NCBI GenBank assembly: GCA_029210205.1
Contig: JARGOD010000005.1
Coordinates: 21,181 to 85,180, forward strand
From: Verrucomicrobiales bacterium
GTDB taxonomy: Bacteria > Verrucomicrobiota > Verrucomicrobiia > Verrucomicrobiales > DEV007
Direction: 5' to 3'
Length of the DNA stretch: 64,000 nucleotides
Part shown: in pieces, positions 1-8,846 of the stretch
Layout: every line of letters starts with the position of its first letter
How positions within the stretch are numbered: position 1 is the stretch's first letter
The notes under the pieces: model-generated
The model's input: only the letters and a program-made list of their open reading frames with translations
Databases searched by the model: none
Told to the model about the DNA's origin: nothing
Translations under genes and position numbers: made by a program

Positions 1-747
1 ATCCGCAGCACCTTCGCTTGAGACCGGTTTTCCCTGAAGAGTGATCGTGAATGTGTCAGGACCGGTCTTTTCCTCCTTGAATTTATAACCGGATTCGAAG
101 TAGCCGAATTCTTTGGCGCCTTCGATGGTGTACTTCTTCACAATTTCGAGAGGCTTCTCCCCGGGTTCAATGCGGACACGTATGGTCGCTTTACCGATCT
201 GGCAGGAAAATTCAGGAACGCCTTCGACAATTCGATATCCCGTAAAGACCGGCTTTGGCGCTTCGGTGTAATGATCGAAAATTCCGACCGGATGGGAGCC
301 GCGAGCCAGGTAGATGAGCTCACCAACGAGGGAGGGAACATAGTCGAATCCTTTGCGGCGTCCGCTCTCCGGTTTCCCCCAATATTGCGTCATATCGAGA
401 AATCCGCCCTGCCACGCGTAAAGAAGCCGGCATTCGGTGGTGTCCCAGCAGATGGATAGTTCACTGCCGAAGTTCACTCCAATGGCGCCGGGAATTCCGC
501 GGATCGGATCGACGAAGCCATCGACATCCCCTTTGCCGGGCGAATACTTTCGCGCCCGAAATCCCAAATCGTGGTTTGCCATGACTTCACGGCCAAGTCC
601 CGGATCCGGGAAGTAGGTACGGAGAACGAGAGGTTCCTCCTTCGTTCCCATCGGCAGATTGCTCAAAGTAATGAATCGATCTGATCCCTCGAGTGAGAGA
701 ATCGCGAAAGCGAAAAGGGCTGTCAGCGACGCTGTGATTGGCTTCAT
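1..747 (-). CDS. Secreted hypothetical protein, partial (3' end lies outside window); resembles N-terminal domains of PVC heme-binding/cytochrome-type proteins
   Basis: Manual translation from CAT at 745-747 is open to base 1: MKPITASLTALFAFAILSLEGSDRF... signal peptide, ...ICWDTTECRLLYAWQGGFLD... Confidence 0.6.
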   Translation of the reverse strand, partial: MKPITASLTALFAFAILSLEGSDRFITLSNLPMGTKEEPLVLRTYFPDPGLGREVMANHDLGFRARKYSPGKGDVDGFVDPIRGIPGAIGVNFGSELSICWDTTECRLLYAWQGGFLDMTQYWGKPESGRRKGFDYVPSLVGELIYLARGSHPVGIFDHYTEAPKPVFTGYRIVEGVPEFSCQIGKATIRVRIEPGEKPLEIVKKYTIEGAKEFGYFESGYKFKEEKTGPDTFTITLQGKPVSSEGAAD

Positions 748-819
748 GGGATAAGGTCAGAGGATTCTTGAAAACGCACAATGGACATTTTGTGCAAAAA
801 GGTGCAGTTTTGCGCAAGT

Positions 820-1971
820 ATGAGTCGACGCCAACCTTTAGAGATTGCTCTCGCGATTAATGTCGGAATCACCCACCTCGAACGGGTCGTTCGTGGAATT
901 CGTGAGTATGCAGAACGTCACACGAGTTGGAGGTTCCTCATCAGCCCTGAGACGCACTACCTTTCGCCGACCGCTTTAGAGGGCTGGCAGGGGAATGGAG
1001 TGATCGCTTTAGCAAATACTCCTGAGGACATTGCCGTGCTCAAGTCGCTCAAGTGTCCTGTCGTGAATCTTTCCGGAGCGTTGGCTGAGACGCCATTTCC
1101 GCGTGTTCGTCCTGACTATGAGCAGCTGGGCAAGATGGGCGCATGGCATTTGCTGGACCGTGGCTATCGTCGATTCGGCTTCTATGGAATTGCCGACGTC
1201 TGGTATTCGGAGTGTTACGAAAGGGGCTATTCTGCGGAGCTTGAACGAAAAGGGTTCGATTGCTCGATCCTGCAGGTGCCGGGGACGCTAAGCGCGAAAA
1301 CCCGGTGGGACGTGGGGCAGGGGGAACTTGAACTTTGGCTGGGAACGTTAACGCCGCCTTTTGCAGTGATGGCGGCGCATGACCCGCGGGCTGCCATGGT
1401 GATTCGCGCTTGCGAACGAGTCGGGCTGCGGGTTCCGGAGGACGTCGCCGTCATCGGAGTGAACAATGACACGACGGCTTGCGAGTCGTGTCGTCCTCCC
1501 CTCACCAGTATTGAGCGGAACGACGCTGAGATTGGCCTTGAAGCGGCGAGAATGCTGGATCGATTGATTCAGGGAAAAGTGCTGACTAGCGATGAACACG
1601 TCGTCTTACCCGGGGAAATAAAGGATCGGGCGTCGACGGACAGCCTCGCGGTGGATCACCCTGATTTGCTTTCCGCAGTCGAGTTTGCCCGCTCTCATTT
1701 TCAAGACCCGATTGGGGTGAATAATCTCGTCGATGCAACGCCTCGTTCAAGGCGTTGGCTTGAGGATGCGTTTCTTGAGAGCCTTGGCTGCACGCCCCGT
1801 GCGTTCATCTTTCGACTCCGCATGAGAGAAGCGCAGCGACTTCTCGTCGAGGAGTCAGACCTTGCTCAGGGAGAAGTGGCGAAGCGTTGCGGCTACAGCG
1901 GAACTCGCCAGATGAATGCCCAGTTCAGAAGTGAACTGGGGATCACGGCGAAAGACTATGGTCGCGAGTAA
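820..1971 (+). CDS. XylR-like transcriptional regulator (LacI-type sugar-binding domain plus C-terminal AraC HTH)
   Basis: ORF 781..1971; Met at 820 (MSRRQPLEIALAINVG) is the preferred start; periplasmic-binding-like core and C-terminal AraC HTH (LLVEESDLAQGEVAKRCGYSGTRQMNAQFRSELGITAKDY). Confidence 0.85.
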   Translation: MSRRQPLEIALAINVGITHLERVVRGIREYAERHTSWRFLISPETHYLSPTALEGWQGNGVIALANTPEDIAVLKSLKCPVVNLSGALAETPFPRVRPDYEQLGKMGAWHLLDRGYRRFGFYGIADVWYSECYERGYSAELERKGFDCSILQVPGTLSAKTRWDVGQGELELWLGTLTPPFAVMAAHDPRAAMVIRACERVGLRVPEDVAVIGVNNDTTACESCRPPLTSIERNDAEIGLEAARMLDRLIQGKVLTSDEHVVLPGEIKDRASTDSLAVDHPDLLSAVEFARSHFQDPIGVNNLVDATPRSRRWLEDAFLESLGCTPRAFIFRLRMREAQRLLVEESDLAQGEVAKRCGYSGTRQMNAQFRSELGITAKDYGRE

Positions 1972-1973
1972 GA

Positions 1974-2732
1974 CTAGTCAGTGGTCTCCTGTTCTTTTTC
2001 AGGAAGCTCCGGCGGTGTCGGAAGGGGTGGGTTATCAAGTGTTTTGGTGAGCTCAGGATTCACTTCGATTTTCTCACCACCGCGTTCGACCATGAGGTCA
2101 TAGTGCTGATAGGTAAGATGCATCATCACAAACTGCAACCAGGCGGCGACGACGTAAGCACCGACAAGGAGAGCAAGATAACCGATCAGGACCAGAGGTA
2201 TCGCAATGAGGGTGAGAAGGAGCGTGTATCCGAGAAAGCTCAGGCCGACTTTCCCGAGAAAACTCTTCATGAAGCTCCATGAAAAACCGGATGAGAAATT
2301 CATCATTAATCCTGAGCGGAGAATGACCGCGTAAGAAAGTACTGAAAAGACGAAAATCAAAATCAGGTAGAGAAGGAATCCTATAATTCCAATGATCACT
2401 AAGAGTGCCTCGTTCCCATTTTCTGCGAGCGGAATGACGACGGCTGAGAAGACGGCGAAGACAAGGATTACGGGGATGATTAAAAGCCCGAAGACGAGCG
2501 AGGCGAGCACAGGCCATAGACCCATTTTCAAATAGTCGGCAAAGAAATTAAAATCGAAGTCTTCAGCGGGGTGTCCCTGTCGCTCGCGTGCAAAGCGACG
2601 GAACAAAAATCCGAATATCACCATGGGGCCGACTATGGGAATTAACATGCAGACCGAGAGTCCCAGGATCGTCATCCATTTGTTTTCGGTTTTGAATAGA
2701 TCTTTGCAGGCTTCGCTGAATTGAATGCTCAT
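1974..2732 (-). CDS. DUF4013-like membrane protein
   Basis: Several hydrophobic helices; FKTENKWMTILGLSVCMLIPIVGPMVIFGFLFRRFARERQG pattern; ATG at 2732. Confidence 0.7.
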   Translation of the reverse strand: MSIQFSEACKDLFKTENKWMTILGLSVCMLIPIVGPMVIFGFLFRRFARERQGHPAEDFDFNFFADYLKMGLWPVLASLVFGLLIIPVILVFAVFSAVVIPLAENGNEALLVIIGIIGFLLYLILIFVFSVLSYAVILRSGLMMNFSSGFSWSFMKSFLGKVGLSFLGYTLLLTLIAIPLVLIGYLALLVGAYVVAAWLQFVMMHLTYQHYDLMVERGGEKIEVNPELTKTLDNPPLPTPPELPEKEQETTD

Positions 2733-2919
2733 GGTGGGTAACAAGGTTCGAATCGAATGTAGTATCTATGCTGATTGTCCTTACGAAAAAAAGAGACGAT
2801 TACGGCACGGGTTCAGGGATGAAAAGTGTTTGAAGAGAAAGGCTGACTCTAATAGCATTCGCTCCCCGATTGCTGGTTTCTACTCTGTCGGGAATTTACA
2901 AAAGAATCGATTACAATCT

Positions 2920-3360
2920 ATGAGCAATATTGTCCCAACCATCAGTTCCGGAACTGCAGGCCCTATCGGCGTTCTTCACCTCCCCCGTCTTTGGATGAAG
3001 GCTTCTCTCGGCGCTGCCGGTAAGCTTCATGCTGACTACCCTGCAATTGGTGCAGGTTATGACCAAATGGTCCTCGACGGCATTGGTATCGACAAGGCTG
3101 ATTTCGAAGCCTTCATCGCTGACTCCAAGCCTTCCTACATCGAACTCGAGAACTGGATCCTCCAGCAGAAGGGTGGATCCCTCGATCAGGATGCGGTTGA
3201 TAAGCTCAATGCAGCTATCACCGGATACATTCACGACGACGGAACTCGCAAAGAGATCCTCGACGCAGCAGGTCGTGAAGACGACGGCACGATCAAAGAC
3301 GCCGTTAATCTGAACAACCTCGATGACTGGGCGATTTTCCACTCCGACGAGTTGAAATAA
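2920..3360 (+). CDS. DUF5069 domain-containing protein
   Basis: MSNIVPTISSGTAGPIGVLHLPRLWMKASLGAAGKLHADYPAIGAGYDQMVLDGIGI; in-frame ATG at 2920 inside ORF 2725..3360. Confidence 0.75.
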   Translation: MSNIVPTISSGTAGPIGVLHLPRLWMKASLGAAGKLHADYPAIGAGYDQMVLDGIGIDKADFEAFIADSKPSYIELENWILQQKGGSLDQDAVDKLNAAITGYIHDDGTRKEILDAAGREDDGTIKDAVNLNNLDDWAIFHSDELK

Positions 3361-3383
3361 TTCCCTCATCATCCGATTTTGCG

Positions 3384-3420
3384 AAAACCCGCAGTCGATT
3401 CGTTCGGCTGCGGGTTTTTC
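3384..3420 (+). terminator. Rho-independent terminator
   Basis: AAAACCCGCAG - loop - CTGCGGGTTTTT, perfect stem followed by a T tract, just after the DUF5069 stop. Confidence 0.85.
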
Positions 3421-3505
3421 TTTTCCAGTTTGGAAGAGGATAAAGCGGTTGTTTTCCGACTCTCCTCCTGCTAACGCTCTGGGAAATCACTGACCATTTA
3501 TCGAC

Positions 3506-4690
3506 ATGATTATTCAACCCAAAACGAGAGGATTCATCTGCACAACGGCCCATCCAGAAGGGTGCGCTGCCAACGTTCAGTCGCAAATCGACTACGTGAA
3601 GTCCTGCCCGCCAATGGCGAATCCTCCGAAAAAGGTGCTCGTGATCGGCGCGTCGACCGGATACGGGTTGGCTTCCCGAATCGTACCCGCGTTTGCCGGC
3701 GGAGCATCCACGATTGGCGTTTTCTTCGAAAAGCCGGGAACGGATCGCAAGAGCGGTAGTGCCGGATGGTATAACTCCGTTGCTTTCGAGGAAGCTGCGG
3801 CGGACGCCGGGCTTTATGCAAAGAGTTTCAATGGTGATGCGTTTTCAGAGGAAATGAAAACGACGGTGATTGAGGCAATCAAGGCGGATCTCGGACAGGT
3901 TGACTCAATTGTATACAGCCTCGCCTCGCCTCGCCGCACCGATCCAACTGACGGGGAAACGTACCGTTCTGTGCTTAAGCCGATTGGTCAGTCCTATACC
4001 CAGAAGAACCTCAACACAGACACCGGTGTTGTCGATAGCATCACGATCGAGCCGTGCACAGAGGAGGAAATCGCTCACACCGTCAAAGTCATGGGCGGAG
4101 AGGACTGGGAACTTTGGATTGCCGCATTGAAGGAAGCCGGCGTTCTCGCCGATGGGTTCACGACTGTGGCCTATTCCTACATCGGACCAGATCTCACCTA
4201 TCCGATTTACACCAATGGAACGATTGGGAAAGCAAAGGAGCATCTCGAAGAATCAACTGCGCGGCTGAATAGTGAGTTCGGCGAGGGCACCGCCTATGTT
4301 TCAGTCAATAAGGCGCTCGTGACACAGGCGAGCTCTGCTATTCCCGTGGTCCCACTCTACATTTCCCTGCTCTACAAGGTGATGAAAGAGGCCGGTCTAC
4401 ACGAAGGGACAATCGAGCAGATTCAGCGACTCTTTGCGGATCACCTCTCCAGTGAGGGCGGTCCTCAGCTCGATGATAAAGGGCGCATCCGGATCGACGA
4501 CTGGGAGATGCGCGACAACATTCAAAGTGCCGTTGACGGAGCCTGGGAAAATGTCACGACTGAGAACCTTTCGGAAGTTTCTGATTTTTCAGGATACAAA
4601 AATGAATTCCTGAGACTCTTTGGGTTTGGTCTGGAAGGTGTTGACTACGAGGCTGAAACGAATCCCGAGAGACCTCTTCCATCCGAATAA
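3506..4690 (+). CDS. fabV: trans-2-enoyl-CoA/ACP reductase FabV
   Basis: MIIQPKTRGFICTTAHPEGCAANVQSQIDYVK and NAD-binding GASTGYGLASRI motifs; full length. Confidence 0.93.
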   Translation: MIIQPKTRGFICTTAHPEGCAANVQSQIDYVKSCPPMANPPKKVLVIGASTGYGLASRIVPAFAGGASTIGVFFEKPGTDRKSGSAGWYNSVAFEEAAADAGLYAKSFNGDAFSEEMKTTVIEAIKADLGQVDSIVYSLASPRRTDPTDGETYRSVLKPIGQSYTQKNLNTDTGVVDSITIEPCTEEEIAHTVKVMGGEDWELWIAALKEAGVLADGFTTVAYSYIGPDLTYPIYTNGTIGKAKEHLEESTARLNSEFGEGTAYVSVNKALVTQASSAIPVVPLYISLLYKVMKEAGLHEGTIEQIQRLFADHLSSEGGPQLDDKGRIRIDDWEMRDNIQSAVDGAWENVTTENLSEVSDFSGYKNEFLRLFGFGLEGVDYEAETNPERPLPSE

Positions 4691-4802
4691 TAACGGAAAA
4701 CCAAAAATATAATTTCCATAACTGTTAGTATCTGTTATATTTCAGTGGGCGCGACTTAACACACCGCGTTCACCAATACACAAACAACAGACACAGACAG
4801 TT

Positions 4803-5366
4803 ATGATGAGAAGAGTCCTCTCGTGCGCTCTCTCGGCGTCCCTTATTTTTGGGGCCTCGATGTTTTCGGCGTGCACTTCAAGCCAGAATTCTGCCTCGGC
4901 AGATCGAAACGGCAGTTCATTTCAGAACGCCTTCAAGCCAAAGCCGACTATCGAGCGCCACAGGAGCGGAGCACGGGTCAATCCGATGGTGCTTTCGCAG
5001 AGCAACCGCAGCAACACCCGCGTTGTCATCGATATTGCAGACCAACGTGGCTATCTTCTCGTGAACGGAAAAATCGCGGTCGATACTCCAGTTTCGACTG
5101 CGCGACCCGGAAAGTGGACTCCCCGTGGAGGGTTCAACATGACTCAGCGAGTTCGCACCGGTAAGATTTCGACCATTTACGGTGTCGAAATGCCTTACTG
5201 GATGCGCCTGGGTGGGAGTGCCTACGGAGTCCATGCCGGGCATCTTCCCGGATATCCTGCTTCGGCCGGATGCATTCGTCTTCCCGCAGAGTCAGCGCGT
5301 GTCATCTTTGACAACACGACCTATGGAACCCGGGTAAACGTCCACAGCAGTTGGGGAGGAGCGTGA
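4803..5366 (+). CDS. L,D-transpeptidase (YkuD) lipoprotein
   Basis: Lipobox-like FSAC; catalytic HAGHLPGYPASAGCIRLP motif. Confidence 0.88.
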   Translation: MMRRVLSCALSASLIFGASMFSACTSSQNSASADRNGSSFQNAFKPKPTIERHRSGARVNPMVLSQSNRSNTRVVIDIADQRGYLLVNGKIAVDTPVSTARPGKWTPRGGFNMTQRVRTGKISTIYGVEMPYWMRLGGSAYGVHAGHLPGYPASAGCIRLPAESARVIFDNTTYGTRVNVHSSWGGA

Positions 5367-5410
5367 GGAGCTCTCACTCTCCACCGGGAAAAAACCAGAA
5401 TTTGTGTTGA

Positions 5411-5444
5411 AAGCCGTCCCGCGAAAGTGAGGACGGCTTTTTTT
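5411..5444. terminator. Likely bidirectional terminator between convergent genes
   Basis: AAGCCGTCC / GGACGGCTT stem followed by TTTTT. Confidence 0.7.
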
Positions 5445-5458
5445 GGGCTGCGAAAAAT

Positions 5459-6463
5459 CTACTTCTTGATAAAGGCTTCGTAAGCAGTCGCGATTCCGGC
5501 ATCTTCGGGGGAGCCTTTGTGGAAAAGCGTGCGGTAGCGGAAGGTCAGTTCTTCTCCATTTTTCAGAACGTGTTTTCCGGCTTCTTTCGGGGCTTCTTTT
5601 TCGAAATTTCCCTGCCCAAAAGGGTTGGCGGTGAAGAGGCCATAGTGGCGGGCGTGCCACCAAGTCGGATGGCGGAAATTCGAAGGATGATCGAAGATCG
5701 CAATGCCCACTTCGTTGCCGGCCCGATCAACTCCATAGTAGTCGACCCACTTCGCGCGCTTGCCCCAGGCCGCCTTACCTTCAATGCCTTCGTTGTTGAT
5801 GATATGCCCTTTGGCATGTTCACCCTCGAGACGAAGCGTTGGAATCGTGCGAATTGACCAGGCTCCTTCCTTGTCATCATTGATCGTCACATCTCCTGCG
5901 TCGGCAACGAGAGTCAATTTTAGATCGATGACAAGCGATCCGTTGCCATCGTAGAAGAGACGAAATTCACGGCGGTCTGACAATATCCGCTGTGTTTCGT
6001 CATCGAACGCGAGCCACTCCGACTTAGTATTGAAAGTGATGTCGTCTTTCGACATGGTGACTCCCTTCATCCCCATGTGCCGGATCGAGCCGAAATTTTT
6101 GTCCTGCTTTTTTTCATCAAGAGGAAAGTGCCAAAAGTCGAGTCCGTTCACGTTGCCCAGGCCATACCACATACCACGATGATGAATGTGGTCAGCGTCT
6201 TCATCTTCGAAGCCTTCTTTCATGGGCCAGTGGCGGGTCATATTCTCATCGGTGGGGCCAATGATCGGATAAAAGAAAGGTTTTCCCTCTTCAACTCCGG
6301 CCTCGTAGCTCGTGACATGCTTATCTCCGTAAAAGATCTGGATTGGGTCCGTGCCCTTGATGGACCATCCTGCGCCGCTGCCAATCGTCTGGGCGGTCGC
6401 ATTGGGAGATTGAATAGCAAAGAATGCGGAAAGAGTTAAAATAATGAGAACGGGCGATTTCAT
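5459..6463 (-). CDS. DUF6807 / PmoA-family secreted protein
   Basis: Signal peptide; DADHIHHRGMWYGLGNVNGLDFWHF motif typical of the family. Confidence 0.85.
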   Translation of the reverse strand: MKSPVLIILTLSAFFAIQSPNATAQTIGSGAGWSIKGTDPIQIFYGDKHVTSYEAGVEEGKPFFYPIIGPTDENMTRHWPMKEGFEDEDADHIHHRGMWYGLGNVNGLDFWHFPLDEKKQDKNFGSIRHMGMKGVTMSKDDITFNTKSEWLAFDDETQRILSDRREFRLFYDGNGSLVIDLKLTLVADAGDVTINDDKEGAWSIRTIPTLRLEGEHAKGHIINNEGIEGKAAWGKRAKWVDYYGVDRAGNEVGIAIFDHPSNFRHPTWWHARHYGLFTANPFGQGNFEKEAPKEAGKHVLKNGEELTFRYRTLFHKGSPEDAGIATAYEAFIKK

Positions 6464-6535
6464 GAGTTGAGTGACTACGTGACCACGAGTATCTCAATTC
6501 TTGCCGAGACCGGCAAGCGCCGATAGCATACGTCT

Positions 6536-7447
6536 ATGAGTCAATCCTCACTACCCGGTCGACGGGACCTTCTGAAGCTCGCGCCTGCTGCGATGGCGCT
6601 TTCACCACTCCTAAGCTCGAACCTTTTTGCGCAGGAGAAAAGCAGGTTCCAGTTCTGCACCTTTACGAAGCCGCTCCAGCACCTCAGTTATGCTGAGATG
6701 GCAAAAGCGATTTCGGCAATGGGTTTCGATGGGATCGAGGGACCAGTCAGGCCCGGCGGACATGTTGTGCCTGAGAGAGTCGAAGAGGATCTCCCCAAAA
6801 TGGTCGAGGCGCTTAAAGCAGAAGGGCTTGACCTCACGCTAATGACTTCGGCGATCAATGAAGTCAGCGATGAGCAATTCACTGAGAAGGTACTCCGGAC
6901 TGCGGCCGGTCTTGGTGTGAAACGTTTTCGAATGGGATACTACAAATATGATCTCGCCAAGCCGATTGCTCCCCAGATCAATGAGTTTCGGCCGCGCCTC
7001 AAAGATCTCATTGCCCTGACAAATGAATTGGGAATTAAGCCGGTGTATCAAAATCACTCCGGGAAAAATTACTTCGGCGGTCCGATCTGGGATATGGCAG
7101 AACTCTTTGACGAGTTCGACCCAAACGAAGTGGGAGTCGCCTTCGACATCGGTCACGCTACCGTCGAAGGCGCAAAAGCCTGGCCGCTGAATTTCGCTCG
7201 GATCAAGCCCTACGTGGACACGATTTATGTGAAAGAGCCTGCCTGGGACAATAACACCCTGTCCTGGGGGGAAGTCGGAGAAGGGGCCGTTGATAAGGCC
7301 TTCTTCAGCCAGCTGAAAAAAAGTGATTTCTCGGGCACTGTCAGCCTCCATGTGGAGTATCTCGGCCATAAAGATCCGGAAATTGTTCCCGCCGTGCTGA
7401 AAGCGATTGAAAAAGATTTCGCGACGTTGAAAGAGCTTCTCTCCTAA
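6536..7447 (+). CDS. Sugar phosphate isomerase/epimerase family (TIM barrel) with twin-arginine-like leader
   Basis: GRRDLLKLAPAAMALSP leader; MGFDGIEGPVRPGGHV, VAFDIGHATVEG motifs. Confidence 0.85.
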   Translation: MSQSSLPGRRDLLKLAPAAMALSPLLSSNLFAQEKSRFQFCTFTKPLQHLSYAEMAKAISAMGFDGIEGPVRPGGHVVPERVEEDLPKMVEALKAEGLDLTLMTSAINEVSDEQFTEKVLRTAAGLGVKRFRMGYYKYDLAKPIAPQINEFRPRLKDLIALTNELGIKPVYQNHSGKNYFGGPIWDMAELFDEFDPNEVGVAFDIGHATVEGAKAWPLNFARIKPYVDTIYVKEPAWDNNTLSWGEVGEGAVDKAFFSQLKKSDFSGTVSLHVEYLGHKDPEIVPAVLKAIEKDFATLKELLS

Positions 7448-8784
7448 TGTTTGATACCCGGGATAAACCGCAAATGGTGGAGCGCGCCTTTTTAATAGGT
7501 GCTTACTTTGACCGTTCCGACGAAGCGGAGGCCCAAAACCTTCTCAAGGAATTAGAGGAGCTTGTCTCGACTCTTGGAATCGGCATTGTCGCGACTCGAT
7601 GTGTTTTTGTCAGGGATAGAAACAAGCGTTACCTGACGGGTTCGGGAAAAGCGTTAGAACTCATCGATGAAGCCGGTGACTATGACGCGGACTGCATTAT
7701 TTTCGACAATGAGTTGCTGCCCTCTCAGCAGCGGACCTGGGAAGAAGCGGGAGATTTGACGGTGATCGATCGTGAGGAAGTCATTCTCGACATCTTCAAA
7801 ATGCGAGCGCAAACCAAAGAGGCCAGTCTCCAGGTTGAACTGGCTCGGATGCAGTATTCGCTGCCACGTCTTGCGAGGATGTGGACTCACCTCGACCGTC
7901 AGCGCGGATCAGGTGGCGGAGGAGGCGGTGGTGCCGCCCGCGGGGAGGGTGAGCAGCAGATTGAGGTTGATCGCCGGCTTGCCCGAAAGCGGATCGAAAG
8001 AATCAAAACGGAATTGAATGAAGTGCGCCGCAACCGCGAGACACAGCGAAAGCAGCGGGCTGATGAGGGGATCGGACAGGCCTCGATCGTTGGATACACC
8101 AATGCAGGAAAGAGCTCGCTCCTCAATATCCTCGCCGGCGCGGATGTCCTCGCCGAGGATAAATTGTTTGCGACACTTGATCCCACGACGCGACGCATCG
8201 AGTTGCCGGACGGCCAGCCGCTCTTGATGACTGATACCGTGGGTTTTGTCCGAAATTTGCCCCACCGGCTCGTTGAGGCATTCAAAGCGACTCTGGAAGA
8301 AGCCGTGATTTCAGATTTTCTGATTCACGTTCTCGATGCGAGTGCGCCCGAGATTTTTGAATTTCACGAAACAACTCTATCGGTGCTTCGCGAACTGGGA
8401 GCGGCTGACAAGCCGATGATCACGGTGCTGAACAAAGTCGATCTGATTACCGATGATCTTGACCGCCTTCACGAACTGAAGAGTCATTTTGACGAGAGAA
8501 CAGTTTTCATCTCAGCCGTGACCGGAGCGGGACTCGATACTCTAACGGGTCGGCTTTGCGAAATGATGGTGGACCGGGTCGCGCGCCTCACTTTGAAAAT
8601 TCCGCAGGCGAGGCAGGACCTCGTCGCTTTGTTGCATCGTGAAGCGAAGATTTTGACGACGGAGTATGAAGGCAATGATGTTGTCCTCAGCGCCATCGTC
8701 CCTCACGTCATCCGGCATCGGGTCGAGGAATTCAGTATCGCAGGGGAAAATCTCAATTCTTCCAGTTCGATGAGTCCCTCGTAA
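7447..8784 (+). CDS. hflX: GTPase HflX
   Basis: RGSGGGGGGGAARGEGEQQIEVDRR; G1 GYTNAGKSSLLN; DTVGFVRNLPHRLVEAF; NKVD. Confidence 0.95.
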   Translation: MFDTRDKPQMVERAFLIGAYFDRSDEAEAQNLLKELEELVSTLGIGIVATRCVFVRDRNKRYLTGSGKALELIDEAGDYDADCIIFDNELLPSQQRTWEEAGDLTVIDREEVILDIFKMRAQTKEASLQVELARMQYSLPRLARMWTHLDRQRGSGGGGGGGAARGEGEQQIEVDRRLARKRIERIKTELNEVRRNRETQRKQRADEGIGQASIVGYTNAGKSSLLNILAGADVLAEDKLFATLDPTTRRIELPDGQPLLMTDTVGFVRNLPHRLVEAFKATLEEAVISDFLIHVLDASAPEIFEFHETTLSVLRELGAADKPMITVLNKVDLITDDLDRLHELKSHFDERTVFISAVTGAGLDTLTGRLCEMMVDRVARLTLKIPQARQDLVALLHREAKILTTEYEGNDVVLSAIVPHVIRHRVEEFSIAGENLNSSSSMSPS

Positions 8785-8846
8785 CTATGACCTTCGTGTC
8801 GCGGGAAGGGCGCCGGGTGGATGAGACGAAACTTCAATTTCGAGGG

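Noticed and set aside
7900-7960. Glycine run GSGGGGGGGAARGEG in HflX
   Set aside because: A Gly-rich linker between the HflX N-terminal and GTPase domains is a normal feature of the family.
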